Positions 41,586 through 50,389 are shown, counted from the stretch's first letter. The stretch is DNA of 64,000 bases from JBEKCP01 sp049509515 (GCA_049509515.1 JBEKZV010000043.1:25334-89333); one strand, 5' to 3'. Program-made: numbers and translations. Notes: generated from the letters alone by a model not told the origin.

Positions 41586-43643
41586 TTACCAGTTCAGCTC
41601 CGTGGCCTCTTCCCAGTGCTCGTAGAGCGTCTTGAGGGCTTCCTGCTCCTGGGCGACCTCGGCCTTGATCCGGCGGACGCGCTGGCCGTCGCGCAAGGTG
41701 GCCTCCTCGCCCAGTTCCGCGTGGAGCTGCTCGATCCGCCGCTCGCGGCGGGCGATCTCCGCCTCCAGGTCGGCAACCTGGCGATAGGGAAACCGCCGTT
41801 TCCGGCGGGGCCTTGGGCTGGGATCCGAAGACGGGTTCGCTTTTTGCGACGGACGCCGGCCGGAGGTTGCTCGCGACCGGCCTGCGCCTGCTGCCCGACC
41901 TTCGGGCGGTGCCGACCTTCGCTTGGGATCAGCCTTCGGTCGATGCCGCCGGGCCCCGGGCGTGGGCCGGGCATCATCCGCGGGCCGGTCGGGGCCATCG
42001 GGCCCCGTCCCCTTCCCGCTTGCCGGTGTGCCGGGCTCGTCACCGGCACGCCCAAACAGGAGCTGGTACGTCTGGTAGTTGCCCTCGATCACGCGGGCCC
42101 GGCCGCCCTGGAGGACCAACAGGTGGTCAACCACCTGGTTGAGGAAGTAGCGGTCGTGGCTCACCACGAGCACGGTGCCGTCGAAGGCGGTCAGTGCCTG
42201 CTCCAGGGCGTCACGGGCCCAGAGGTCCAGGTGGTTGGTGGGCTCGTCCAGCACGAGGAAATTGGCGTCCGCGGCGGCCAACCGGGCCAGCGCCGCCCGG
42301 CACCGCTCGCCACCGCTGAGGCTGCCCACTTCCCGCAAGGCGGTGTCGCCCGTGATGCCGAACCGCGCCAGCAGGCCGCGCCGCTGCCGGTCGTCGAGCT
42401 GCTTGTGGCCCGGCCGGACGGCCTCGGCCACCACCGCGTGGTCGTCCAGGCCGGCCAGGTGCTGGTCGAAGTAGCCCGGCACGACGCTTTGGCCGACCTC
42501 TGCCCAGCCGGCGTCCGGCGTTTCCAGGCCCAACAGGCAGCCCAAGAGGGTCGTCTTCCCCGAGCCGTTCGGGCCCACCAGTCCCCAGCGCTGGCCGCGG
42601 GTGATCTGCAGGCTCAGGTCCGTAAACAGGGGGCGGCCGTAGGACTTGCCGAGTCCCTCGGCGCGGAGGACCACGTCGCCCGAGCGGGCGGCGGCCGGGA
42701 AGGCCATCGGCGGCCCGTGGATCTCCCGCGGCGGGGCGACGCGATCCAGCCGTTCGAGCTTCTTGCGGCGGTCCTCGGCCTGCGCGTGCTTCTGGCCGTA
42801 GGCGTTGCGGCGGATGAAGTCCTGGGCCTTGGCGATCTCGCCCTGTTGCTTCTCGTAGGTCCGCTGCTGGACCAGCAGCCGCTCGGCCTTCTGCCGCCGG
42901 TAGGCCGAGAAGTTGCCCGGGTAGCTCTCCACCGTGCCCTGAAACAACTCGACCGTGCGGCTGGTCACGCGGTCCAAGAACGAGCGGTCGTGGCTCACCA
43001 GCAGCATGGCCGCGGAGCTTTCGATGAGAAAGGTCTCCAGCCACTCGGTGCCGTCGATGTCCAGATGGTTCGAGGGCTCGTCCAGCACCATGAGGTTCGG
43101 CTCGGCCAGGAGCAGCCGGGCGAGCATGAGGCGGTTCTGCTCGCCGCCGCTGAGGGACTCGACCGGCTGGGCAAAAGTCTCGCGCGGGAAGCCCAGCCCC
43201 TGGAGCACCCGCTCGATCTTGTGCTCCAGGTTGTAGGCGTCGCGGCGGGCCAGCTCGTGCTGGAGGTGGTCGTAGCGGGCGGCCAGGCGCTGGTGCTCGG
43301 CGGAGTCGGTAGACTCGGCCAATTCCCCGGCCACCGCCACCGCCTCCTGCTCCATTGCGATCAGGCCGGCCAAGGCGCTTTGGGCCTCGTCCCACAGCGT
43401 GCGGCCCGGCTCCCAGCGGGGCTGCTGCTCGAGGTAGCCCAGGTGCAGCGACGGATGCCGCTCGACCCGGCCGTTATCCGGCTCCTCCAGGCCGGCGAGG
43501 ATCCTCAGCAGCGTGGTCTTGCCCGAGCCGTTGGGCCCCACCAACCCGATCCGCTCCCCCGGCCGCACCTGGAGCGTGACCCCGTCCAGGACCGGCTCGG
43601 GCCCGAAGTGCTTGCGGATGTCTTCGACGTCGAGGAAGATCAT
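41586..43643 (-). CDS. ABC-F family ATPase
   Basis: A 685-residue protein with two ABC domains and no transmembrane segment. Walker A GPNGSGKTTL occurs in both halves (about 36 and 360); signatures LSGGEQNRL and LSGGERCRA; Walker B LMVLDEPSNHLD and FLVLDEPTNHLD. The linker between them (ABC-F interdomain, about 230-320) contains KAQDFIRRNAYGQK. A Pro/Arg-rich stretch (about 540-610) and a coiled coil follow at the C-terminus. ABC-F proteins act on ribosomes, for example in translation rescue or antibiotic protection. It is the last of three genes with overlapping stop-start signals: its ATG overlaps the stop of the upstream cistron (ATGA). Confidence 0.9.
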   Translation of the reverse strand: MIFLDVEDIRKHFGPEPVLDGVTLQVRPGERIGLVGPNGSGKTTLLRILAGLEEPDNGRVERHPSLHLGYLEQQPRWEPGRTLWDEAQSALAGLIAMEQEAVAVAGELAESTDSAEHQRLAARYDHLQHELARRDAYNLEHKIERVLQGLGFPRETFAQPVESLSGGEQNRLMLARLLLAEPNLMVLDEPSNHLDIDGTEWLETFLIESSAAMLLVSHDRSFLDRVTSRTVELFQGTVESYPGNFSAYRRQKAERLLVQQRTYEKQQGEIAKAQDFIRRNAYGQKHAQAEDRRKKLERLDRVAPPREIHGPPMAFPAAARSGDVVLRAEGLGKSYGRPLFTDLSLQITRGQRWGLVGPNGSGKTTLLGCLLGLETPDAGWAEVGQSVVPGYFDQHLAGLDDHAVVAEAVRPGHKQLDDRQRRGLLARFGITGDTALREVGSLSGGERCRAALARLAAADANFLVLDEPTNHLDLWARDALEQALTAFDGTVLVVSHDRYFLNQVVDHLLVLQGGRARVIEGNYQTYQLLFGRAGDEPGTPASGKGTGPDGPDRPADDARPTPGARRHRPKADPKRRSAPPEGRAAGAGRSRATSGRRPSQKANPSSDPSPRPRRKRRFPYRQVADLEAEIARRERRIEQLHAELGEEATLRDGQRVRRIKAEVAQEQEALKTLYEHWEEATELNW

Positions 43644-44458
43644 GTCGCCAAGGGGGTGCGCTGGGCGAAAGTGTCGTCAATCATCTCCCTGATCTCGGCC
43701 AGCGATTCTCGCGGCGCTCGCCTGTAAACCCCCAGGAGAAAGCTCTCGGCATCCTCGGAGCGATGATTCTCCAGCAAGAACGACCAATAGCACTGCGCCA
43801 AGGTCAGGTAGTCGTGATCCTCCGGGTCCGTCAATCGGAAGGACGCCAGCAGCGAGCTCTCTTCCAATTCTCGATCGCCGACGTAACCAGCGAGCACGGA
43901 AATCAGGTACTGCTGGTGCGCAGGGTTGTCTCGCCAGACCGCGGTGAAATGGTAACCCATCGCGTCGAGCAACAAGTCGTGCTCCGGGACGAAACCGGCG
44001 GAGCGAAGCTGCGGGAGGAGCCAATCGACGGCGTGCAAGTAGAGCAGGCTTTGCAGGTCCCGGAAAAGACCGGTCTCTCCCCGGATGCTGAATAAGGCCT
44101 GGAAGGCCAGGTAAATCGACGCCCGCAGGGCCGTGGCCGCGGTGTCGTTTTGCGCGTTGCCCAAGAGCGCAGCCGCTGTGCCGCGCGCCGCCGGCGATTG
44201 CGGGCCAACCCGTTCCAAGACCTGGAGCAGTTCTTCGAGTTGCCACGGGCCAATGCGAATCTCGCCGGACCTCTCCGGCCGCGTCCCGTCGGAATCCCCG
44301 GCGGACAGCCGCAAGCGGACGCCCGACGCGCGGAGCTGCGCGTCCAGCAGCTTCAGCACGCGCCGCGTCGTGCCGGCATCCCAGTCCTTCTTCAAGAGCG
44401 ACTGATAGTTGCCCGCAAACGCCGGTTTGGCCTTAAGAGTGATCGTGCGCCGGCTCAT
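43640..44458 (-). CDS. Conserved helical protein of unknown function, ABC-F partner gene
   Basis: A 272-residue protein starting MSRRTITLKAKPAFAGNYQSLL. It is mostly alpha-helical: VLKLLDAQLRASGV, EELLQVLERV, YLAFQALFSIRGETGLFRDL, DLLLDAMGYHFTAVW, and a TPR-like YWSFLLENHRSEDAESFLLGVYRRAP. No catalytic motif is recognised. Its start overlaps the stop of a 63-residue basic protein (TGATG), and its stop overlaps the ABC-F start (ATGA), so the three are translated together. A role near the ribosome with the ABC-F protein is possible (inference from operon only). Confidence 0.65.
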   Translation of the reverse strand: MSRRTITLKAKPAFAGNYQSLLKKDWDAGTTRRVLKLLDAQLRASGVRLRLSAGDSDGTRPERSGEIRIGPWQLEELLQVLERVGPQSPAARGTAAALLGNAQNDTAATALRASIYLAFQALFSIRGETGLFRDLQSLLYLHAVDWLLPQLRSAGFVPEHDLLLDAMGYHFTAVWRDNPAHQQYLISVLAGYVGDRELEESSLLASFRLTDPEDHDYLTLAQCYWSFLLENHRSEDAESFLLGVYRRAPRESLAEIREMIDDTFAQRTPLAT

Positions 44459-44649
44459 CAGTCGGTTCCCCTATGGGCGCGTTTTGACTTCTCACGCGAG
44501 ATTTCCCTGGCCCGCCTTTCCTTGCGATTGGCTTCCTTCGGCTTACCCCGGCGGCGCAGCCGCCGCGCCTCCCGCCGCAGCGCCGCTTCGCGCCGGTCCT
44601 TCTCCTCCGGGGACGAGTCGTACCAGGGATCGTTGCCGTCGAGTTTCAC
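44458..44649 (-). CDS. Small very basic protein, first gene of the ABC-F operon
   Basis: A 63-residue Arg/Lys-rich protein (MKLDGNDPWYDSSPEEKDRREAAL, then two RRxARRLRRRGKPKEANRKERRAR-like runs). It lacks cysteines or a known fold and resembles small ribosome- or RNA-associated proteins. It ends in TGATG with the next gene. It could be a structural RNA-binding factor, but this is only a guess from composition and operon position. Confidence 0.55.
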   Translation of the reverse strand: MKLDGNDPWYDSSPEEKDRREAALRREARRLRRRGKPKEANRKERRAREISREKSKRAHRGTD

Positions 44650-44858
44650 GTGTCAGGCTCGCGCCGGGATAGGCACGACCACGGTCCCCGCCCGGGATAC
44701 TAGCGGACGCCAAGTCCAAGTAATTATACAACGATGATTCTAGGGCTTGGCGGGCCCGGTTTCCAGGGCATTGCCGGGGATTGCAGCAACCCTCACAGTT
44801 GGGGTAAAATGCGGCCTGTTCCCGCGGGGCTTCCGTGGAGGAGTTTGCGGGGGAGAAC

Positions 44859-45662
44859 ATGAAGACCGTGGACTGTCCGTCGCCCTTCGCCTATCCCGCC
44901 GCCGTCGAGCGACTGTTGCAGCAGTGGCCGCAGATCCACGAGCGGAAGGGCGGGGATGCGCCCAGCCTTGGCGGGCTCCAGAACTTGCTGGAGGCGTGGG
45001 AGGGCTTGAGCAAGCAGGCGTCCCAGGCCGCCGAAGCGCTCGATGCGAACGCGCCGGCGATACGCAGTTTACTGCGGGAGGTCTCCGCACGGATCGAGGG
45101 CCACCGCTGGCATACGACGGGTTGGAACGTGTTTGACATTCTAGGGCAGGTCCGGCGGGAGGACGCCCACAGCGACACACTGGCATGGCTTTTCAAGCCC
45201 TGGGAAGCACACGGGCTCGGTGACCATTTCCTCCGAGAGTTCGTGCGCGTCGCGTACGCCGCGACGGCCGAGGAACTACCAAACGGCCGAGTGCGTGAGG
45301 TCGAGACCAGGAAGAGCATCGGCCCTACCACCGGCATCATCGACATCGAGGTCCAGGGTGACGGTTGGGTATTGGCCGTTGAGAACAAAGTTGACGCTTG
45401 CGAAAGCCATGATGAAGATGGTCGCTATCAGACCGAGCGGTACGCCGAGCATTACCGCCGTCTCGGGAAGCCCGGCAAGAGCGTCTTCTGCATTTTTCTG
45501 ACGCGCGCGGGCGACGGCGCAAAGGCAGCGGAATTCTTCCAGCCTATGAGCTACCGCACGCTCCGCAACGCACTCGACCAAATGCCCCGCACTCCCGACG
45601 CAGGCCAGATTATTCCCTGGTTCGCAGACCACATTCGCAACGATTTGGAGGAGGAGTCATGA
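44859..45662 (+). CDS. PD-(D/E)XK nuclease superfamily protein
   Basis: A 267-residue protein of the PDDEXK_4 type: REDAHSDTLAWLFKP (Glu101 and His104, the family's N-terminal E-xx-HS motif), then GIIDIEVQ (Asp162) and VLAVENKVDA (Glu175-Asn-Lys177), and QTERYAEHY. The nuclease core is complete. Its N-terminal 90 residues are helical (LLQQWPQIH, LLEAWEGL, AEALDANAPAIRSLL). It is followed by a coupled gene of unknown function (ATGA). The ATG at 44859 has GGGGGAG directly upstream; a GTG at 44835 is the alternative. The likely role is in DNA defence, by family; no modification partner is present. Confidence 0.75.
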   Translation: MKTVDCPSPFAYPAAVERLLQQWPQIHERKGGDAPSLGGLQNLLEAWEGLSKQASQAAEALDANAPAIRSLLREVSARIEGHRWHTTGWNVFDILGQVRREDAHSDTLAWLFKPWEAHGLGDHFLREFVRVAYAATAEELPNGRVREVETRKSIGPTTGIIDIEVQGDGWVLAVENKVDACESHDEDGRYQTERYAEHYRRLGKPGKSVFCIFLTRAGDGAKAAEFFQPMSYRTLRNALDQMPRTPDAGQIIPWFADHIRNDLEEES

Positions 45663-46258
45663 CCGAAACCGCGATCCCGGAGGGCCTCAAGTTGGCTCTC
45701 GAGCACCTGACCGCTGTGCGCGAGCTCGACCGCTATCTGCGAAAGAAGGGTGTTGAGAAAGACATTGGCCGGTACATCAAAGAGACGGTCTGCCCCGCCC
45801 TTCAAGAGCGGCTTCCCGCCATTAGGTCCTGGACGTGCGAGGTTGATGAGGAGTCGGTCGAGTGGCATCCTGAAAGCTGGAAACTTGGCAGGGGCTCACA
45901 TCTATCGCTTTACCTATACCTCCCCAGCCCGATCAGCCCGCTTGATCCTGATCCCGCACTGGGTCTGTTTGCTCCGGCTAAGCGGGGTGGTTATTCGGCG
46001 CTGACGACCCGCTCCACGCCGTTCGTCGCGGCGCTCGTCGCTGCCGGCTTCGGCCTCGCCGAGGAACACGGTTGGGTTAAGGAAGTTCCACTCGGGAAAT
46101 ACGTGAGCTGGCTGGCTGCCGACGGCTCCTTCGACGAGAAGGATCTTCTCGACCGAATTGCCGCAGAGGCGAGGAAAATCGTCGACCTGGAACCGGAAAT
46201 CACGAGGACCGTTTGCCAGTTCGCAGCGAAGTCCGGGCGGAAAAAAGCCAAGCGGTAG
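45659..46258 (+). CDS. Coupled partner of the PD-(D/E)XK nuclease, unknown function
   Basis: A 199-residue protein, start ATG within the nuclease's TGA (ATGA) and GGAGGAGG just upstream. The N-terminus is helical (MTETAIPEGLKLALEHLTAVRELDRYLRKKGV), the middle is beta-like (SWTCEVDEESVEWHPESW, SHLSLYLYLPSP), and the end is helical and basic (ARKIVDLEPEITRTVCQFAAKSGRKKAKR). No catalytic motif is recognised. Strict coupling implies it is needed in stoichiometric amount with the nuclease, perhaps as specificity subunit or inhibitor (inference). Codon use is less GC-biased than the surrounding chromosome. Confidence 0.6.
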   Translation: MTETAIPEGLKLALEHLTAVRELDRYLRKKGVEKDIGRYIKETVCPALQERLPAIRSWTCEVDEESVEWHPESWKLGRGSHLSLYLYLPSPISPLDPDPALGLFAPAKRGGYSALTTRSTPFVAALVAAGFGLAEEHGWVKEVPLGKYVSWLAADGSFDEKDLLDRIAAEARKIVDLEPEITRTVCQFAAKSGRKKAKR

Positions 46259-46310
46259 AGCCACACCATCGTACCGGGGTGGGAAACAGGACTGGCTGCG
46301 GCGCGCACGG

Positions 46311-46316
46311 TATAAT
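46311..46316 (+). promoter_or_regulatory. -10 box of the antitoxin-PIN pair
   Basis: TATAAT with no convincing -35. Transcription would start near 46323, about 36 nt before the antitoxin ATG at 46359. Confidence 0.4.
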
Positions 46317-46358
46317 GGAGTTGGGGCAAGGTCTGCACTGAGCAACGGGAGACTGCAA

Positions 46359-46562
46359 ATGGAAACCAAAGCACTTGATCTTGCTGGGATCCCGGAGCCT
46401 GTGGCACGGGGGCTTGAGGCGGTGGCAGAGTTGGCGCGGAAACTGGCGGGGCGGCCAGAGGCGCCAGTGGACGAACCGTTCCAACTGCCGGTGTTGCACC
46501 TGGGGGCCGTGGGTAGCCTGACCCGCGAGGAGATTTACGGTGACTACACCTATCGGTGCTGA
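46359..46562 (+). CDS. Antitoxin of a PIN toxin-antitoxin pair
   Basis: A 67-residue protein: METKALDLAGIPEPVARGLEAVAELARKLAG and then an acidic tail with LTREEIYGDYTYRC. VapB-type antitoxins pairing with PIN toxins often have such an N-terminal beta-strand/helix and a disordered C-terminal part. GGGAG lies 7 bases upstream of the ATG. The toxin gene overlaps its 3' end by 23 bp (46540-46562) in another frame. Confidence 0.65.
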   Translation: METKALDLAGIPEPVARGLEAVAELARKLAGRPEAPVDEPFQLPVLHLGAVGSLTREEIYGDYTYRC

Positions 46563-47002
46563 ACCGGCGGTGTTGGATACGAACGTCTTGATCTACGGGC
46601 TGAACCCCGAATCGGCCTTCCACCGCGTATCGCACAACCTGCTCCTGAAGGCGACGGACCGGGATTCCAAGGAACGCCCCTGCGTGACACCGCAGATTCT
46701 TGCGGAGTTCTTTGCGGTGGTCACCGATCCGCGACGGGTCCAGACTGCATGCACACCGCAGGAAGCGTTGGATGCCATCGAGCGCCTAATGGCTGCACCC
46801 GGTCTTACGGTGCTTGCGACTCCCGTCGATGTGGTGACGCGTTGGGTACGGCTTGCCCGCGAACACCCGATTCGCGGCCCGGGCGTCTTCTGACCTGCAA
46901 TTGGTTGCAACGATGGTCGCCAACGGCGTGCGGAGAATCTACACTTTCAATCGCAGCCACTTTGAGCCTTTTAGCGAGATTGAGGCGGCGACCCCGGAGT
47001 AA
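46540..47002 (+). pseudogene. PIN-domain (VapC-like) toxin gene, frameshifted
   Basis: From the GTG at 46540 the product starts with AVLDTNVLIYGLNPES (first PIN Asp), then ILAEFFAVVTDPRR (Glu) and HPIRGPGVF, where a TGA at 46891 ends it at 117 residues. Immediately after, in the next frame (from 46892), the sequence continues DLQLVATMVANGVRRIYTFNRSHF and ends at the TAA at 47000-47002. The canonical PIN ending is (FDLQL)-(TFN), with the third catalytic Asp in FDLQL. So one extra T near 46891 broke the gene, or it is a sequencing error. Restored, it would be 153 residues. The antitoxin is intact. Confidence 0.7.
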
Positions 47003-47011
47003 CCGCCCCCC

Positions 47012-49096
47012 TCACACCCCCGCCAGGGCGGGTTTCCGCGCGGCGATCACCTCGCGCTCGAGGCTCTGCGGCAGGCGGCGATAGCGGGCCAGCTCGAGGG
47101 TGAAGGTGCCTTGTCCCTGCGTCATGCTCCGCAGGTCGGTCGAGTAGCCGAAGACCTCGGCCAGCGGCACTTCCCCCTCGATCCGCACGGTGGGACCGTC
47201 CATGGCCGCGGCCAGGACCATCCCGCGCCGCGCGTTCAGGTTGCCGACGACCGCGCCCTGGAACGTGCCGGGGCACTCGATCTCGATCTTCATCACCGGC
47301 TCCAGGAGCACCGGCCGGGTCCGCGAAAAATTCTCGCGCATCGCCGTCCGCGCGCAGGTCTGGAAGGCCATCTCCGAGCTGTCGACCTCGTGATACGAGC
47401 CGTCCTCGACGACCACCTTCAGGCCGACCACCGGGTAGCCGGCCACCGGGCCCTTGTGGATGGTCTGCCGGAAACCCTTCTCGATGGCCGGGATGAACTG
47501 CTTGGGGATGCGTCCGCCGCGGACCTCGTCCTCGAATTCGAACGGCTCCTCGGCGTCCTCCGGCAGAACTTCCATGCGGCCGACGATGTGGGCGAACTGG
47601 CCGGACCCGCCGGTCTGCTTCTTGTGCCGCGTGACGAAGTGGCAGGCTTGCGTGGGGGCCTCGCGGTAGTTGACCTTCGGGGCCCCGACCTCGACCGCCA
47701 CGTTGAACTCGCGGCGAATCCGCTCGACGTAGATCTCCAGGTGCAGCTCGCCCATGCCGGCGATCAGCGTCTCGCCCGTCTCGTCGTCCGTGGTGATCCG
47801 CAGCGTGGGGTCCTCGCGGGAAAAACGGCGGAGGGCCTTGTCCAGCCGGTCCGCGCCGTCGCGGACGGCCGGGGCGATGGCCATCTGGATCACCGGCTCC
47901 GGCACGTACATGTTCTCCAGGGTGCAGTACGGGTACTGGGCGGCGTAGGTGTCGCCGCTGGTGGCGTCCAGGCCGAGCACGGCCACGATGTCGCCCGCCA
48001 CGGCCGACTCGACGTCCTCGCGCTGGTCGGCGTGCATGCGGACGATCCGGCCGAACCGCTCCTTGCGGCCGGTCCGCTGGTTGTAATAGGTCTCGCCCTT
48101 GGCGAAGCCCCCCTGGTAGATCCGCATGAACGTCAGCGTCCCGTACGGGTCCTCGACGATCTTGAAGGCCATGGCCACGGTCGGCCGGGCCGGATCGGCC
48201 ACCAACGGCACGTCCGGGCCTCCTTCGCGGTGAGCCCGGGCCACCAGCGGGCAGTCCAACGGGGACGGCAAATAGCGGACCACCGCGTCCAAGAGCGGCT
48301 GGACGCCCTTGTTCCGGTACGCGGAGCCCAACAGCACCGCCGTAAGCTGCTGGGTGAGCGTCGCCTGCCGGATCACGGCGTCCACCATCTCCAGCGGTGG
48401 GGCCGCATCGGCCAGGAGCCGCTCCAACAGATCGTCGCTGTACATCGAGAGGGCCTCCAGCAGGTGCCGCCGGGCAGCGGCCGCTTCGGCGGCAATCTCG
48501 GCGGGGATGCCTTCGCGGCGGACGGTCTCGCCGTTGGGGCCCTCGAAATAGAGCGCTTCCTGCCGCACCAGGTCCACCACGCCCCGGAAGTCCGCCCCGC
48601 AGCCGATGGGCAATTGCAAGAGCACGGCATCGCAGCCGAGCTTCTCGCGGATCTGCTCGACGACTTTGTGCGGGTCGCCGCCGGCGCGGTCCATCTTGTT
48701 GATGAAGGCCAGCCGGGGCACGCGGTAGCGGCGCATCTGGCGGTCGATGGTGAGCGACTGCGCCTGGACGCCGCCCACCGCGCAGAGCACGAGGATCGCG
48801 CCGTCGAGCACCCGCAGGCTCCGCTCGACCTCGACGGTGAAGTCGACGTGGCCGGGGGTGTCGATCAGGTTGATGGTGGCGTCCTGCCACTCGACGGAGG
48901 TGGCGGCGCTGGTGATGGTGATGCCCCGCTCCCGCTCGAGGTCCATGTGGTCCATGGTGGCGCCGGCCCCGCCGCCGTGGACTTCCTGCATGCGGTGGAT
49001 GCGGCCCGTGTAGAACAAGATCCGCTCGCTGAGCGTGGTCTTGCCCGAGTCGATGTGGGCCGAAATGCCGATGTTTCGCAGGCGTGCCAGGTCCAT
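47012..49096 (-). CDS. fusA: Elongation factor G (spdEF-G type)
   Basis: A 694-residue GTPase: G1 AHIDSGKTT, switch I ERGITITSA, G3 DTPGHVDF, G4 NKMD, then domain II (AMAFKIVEDPYGTLTFMRIYQG), domain III, domain IV (PVLLEPVMKIEIECPGTFQGAV) and domain V. TGRIHRMQEVH and GATMDHMDLE match the paralogue group shared by spirochaetes, planctomycetes and delta-proteobacteria (spdEF-G), related to mitochondrial EF-G. It catalyses ribosome translocation or, in some members, ribosome recycling; which cannot be decided by eye. The start codon follows a weak GAGAT site. It is a single gene, not in the usual str operon (no rpsL, rpsG or tuf neighbours). Confidence 0.9.
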   Translation of the reverse strand: MDLARLRNIGISAHIDSGKTTLSERILFYTGRIHRMQEVHGGGAGATMDHMDLERERGITITSAATSVEWQDATINLIDTPGHVDFTVEVERSLRVLDGAILVLCAVGGVQAQSLTIDRQMRRYRVPRLAFINKMDRAGGDPHKVVEQIREKLGCDAVLLQLPIGCGADFRGVVDLVRQEALYFEGPNGETVRREGIPAEIAAEAAAARRHLLEALSMYSDDLLERLLADAAPPLEMVDAVIRQATLTQQLTAVLLGSAYRNKGVQPLLDAVVRYLPSPLDCPLVARAHREGGPDVPLVADPARPTVAMAFKIVEDPYGTLTFMRIYQGGFAKGETYYNQRTGRKERFGRIVRMHADQREDVESAVAGDIVAVLGLDATSGDTYAAQYPYCTLENMYVPEPVIQMAIAPAVRDGADRLDKALRRFSREDPTLRITTDDETGETLIAGMGELHLEIYVERIRREFNVAVEVGAPKVNYREAPTQACHFVTRHKKQTGGSGQFAHIVGRMEVLPEDAEEPFEFEDEVRGGRIPKQFIPAIEKGFRQTIHKGPVAGYPVVGLKVVVEDGSYHEVDSSEMAFQTCARTAMRENFSRTRPVLLEPVMKIEIECPGTFQGAVVGNLNARRGMVLAAAMDGPTVRIEGEVPLAEVFGYSTDLRSMTQGQGTFTLELARYRRLPQSLEREVIAARKPALAGV

Positions 49097-49291
49097 GCTA
49101 TCTCATGCCGCACACTGCGCGGGGCCGGGTGCAACTGGGGAATTCGGCATTATACACCCGAAAGCGGGGCACGGCAAGGCGCAGCGGCACTTCACAAGGG
49201 CGAGGGAACCCCCTATACTTCAGCAATAATACTCGGATCTCGGCAGAACACCCGCCGCGGGGTGGATGCCCCTAACTGGGACGGCACGAGG

Positions 49292-50389
49292 ATGATGACA
49301 ACCCGAGAACCATCGGATCACTGGGCGGAATTGGCTTCGACGTTGGGGGCCGAGCCGCCGCCTGAAGCCCCTGTGGAGGAAACGAGGCACACGCCTGCCG
49401 AGGAGGCGGCTGGGCCCGCGGGGCCAAGCCAGGAGGCCGTGGCCGAGCAACCGCCCGGCGGTTGGCCTGCCCCCGCGCCGCCGCCCCCGCCGCGGCCGCC
49501 GGTGCGGCGGCCAGCGCCGAACTGGGATGCCTTGGCAACGGAGTTGGGCGTCGAGCCGACTGCCCCGCCCCCGCCGGTCCGCAGCGTACCCCCTCCGCCG
49601 GCGCCCCGTGCCCCGGTGGAGAAGCCGCACGAGCCCCAGCGGGCGGGGGGCGGCCGGAATTACCGCAACGTCCGCACTTCGAGCCCGGTAGAGGAGCCCG
49701 ACGAGCCCCAGCCGGTGGCGGAGGTGTTGACCGAGGCCGCCGAGGGGCTCTCGGAGGTGGCCGAGGAATTGGCGACCGTGGCCGAGGTCGGAGAAGAGCC
49801 CGCCCCGGCGAGGGTAGGTGAGTCAGCACCGGCGAGGGAAGAGGAGTCCGCTCCGGAAAGAAAAGAAGGGGGGAGGCGAAGGAGGCGGCGCCGCCGGTCT
49901 CGCTCGGGATTCGGGGCGCCCGCTGGGGCCGAGCCCGGCGGTCCCGGGGAAGCCGAGCCGCCGGAAGCCGAGCTGCCGGAAGTTGATGCCGATCTGCCCA
50001 GCGAGCAGCCCGACGTTGCCGAAGCCGAGACCGACGCCGTGGAGCGGACCGGCCGGCCTGCCGGCGGTCGGCGGCGAGGTCGCCGGGAAAGGCCGAGCCG
50101 GCCGGACATCGCCCGGGAGGCTGAGACCGGCGGCCCGGACGAGACACCTGTCGAGGCCGATCTGGACGAGCACGAGGAACTGACCGACGAAGACCAAGCT
50201 GAGGCGGAAGGGGGCGCCGACCACGTCGGCTTCCGGAACATACCCACTTGGCCTGAGGCGGTGGGGATGATCATCGCCAAGAACATGGAGTCGCGGGCCA
50301 AGAACCCGGGCAATCCCCGGCCGCGCGGCGGCCCGCGCGGCCGCGGGGGACGCGGCAACCGGCGGTCGTCCGACAATCGCGGCTCGTAG
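49292..50389 (+). CDS. Disordered Arg/Pro/Glu-rich protein with conserved C-terminal helix
   Basis: A 365-residue low-complexity protein: Pro-rich (PPPPPRPPVRRPAP), acidic (VAEVLTEAAEGLSEVAEELATV) and Arg-rich (GGRRRRRRRRSRSGFG) segments. Two short similar motifs occur (DHWAELASTLGAEP near residue 8 and NWDALATELGVEP near 80). The C-terminus has a well-behaved segment, HVGFRNIPTWPEAVGMIIAKNM, then an Arg/Gly tail (GRGGRGNRR). I recall such 'FxxIPTWxEAxxxIixxNM' ends in planctomycete proteins annotated as ribonuclease E-like; no RNase E catalytic core is present. RNA binding is plausible. The ATG at 49292 follows ACGAGG; an adjacent ATG is the alternative. Confidence 0.6.
   Translation: MMTTREPSDHWAELASTLGAEPPPEAPVEETRHTPAEEAAGPAGPSQEAVAEQPPGGWPAPAPPPPPRPPVRRPAPNWDALATELGVEPTAPPPPVRSVPPPPAPRAPVEKPHEPQRAGGGRNYRNVRTSSPVEEPDEPQPVAEVLTEAAEGLSEVAEELATVAEVGEEPAPARVGESAPAREEESAPERKEGGRRRRRRRRSRSGFGAPAGAEPGGPGEAEPPEAELPEVDADLPSEQPDVAEAETDAVERTGRPAGGRRRGRRERPSRPDIAREAETGGPDETPVEADLDEHEELTDEDQAEAEGGADHVGFRNIPTWPEAVGMIIAKNMESRAKNPGNPRPRGGPRGRGGRGNRRSSDNRGS

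Noticed and set aside
47111..49291. Plus-strand frame antisense to EF-G
   Set aside because: EF-G motifs are clear on the minus strand; only the part from 49292 on is supported as a protein.
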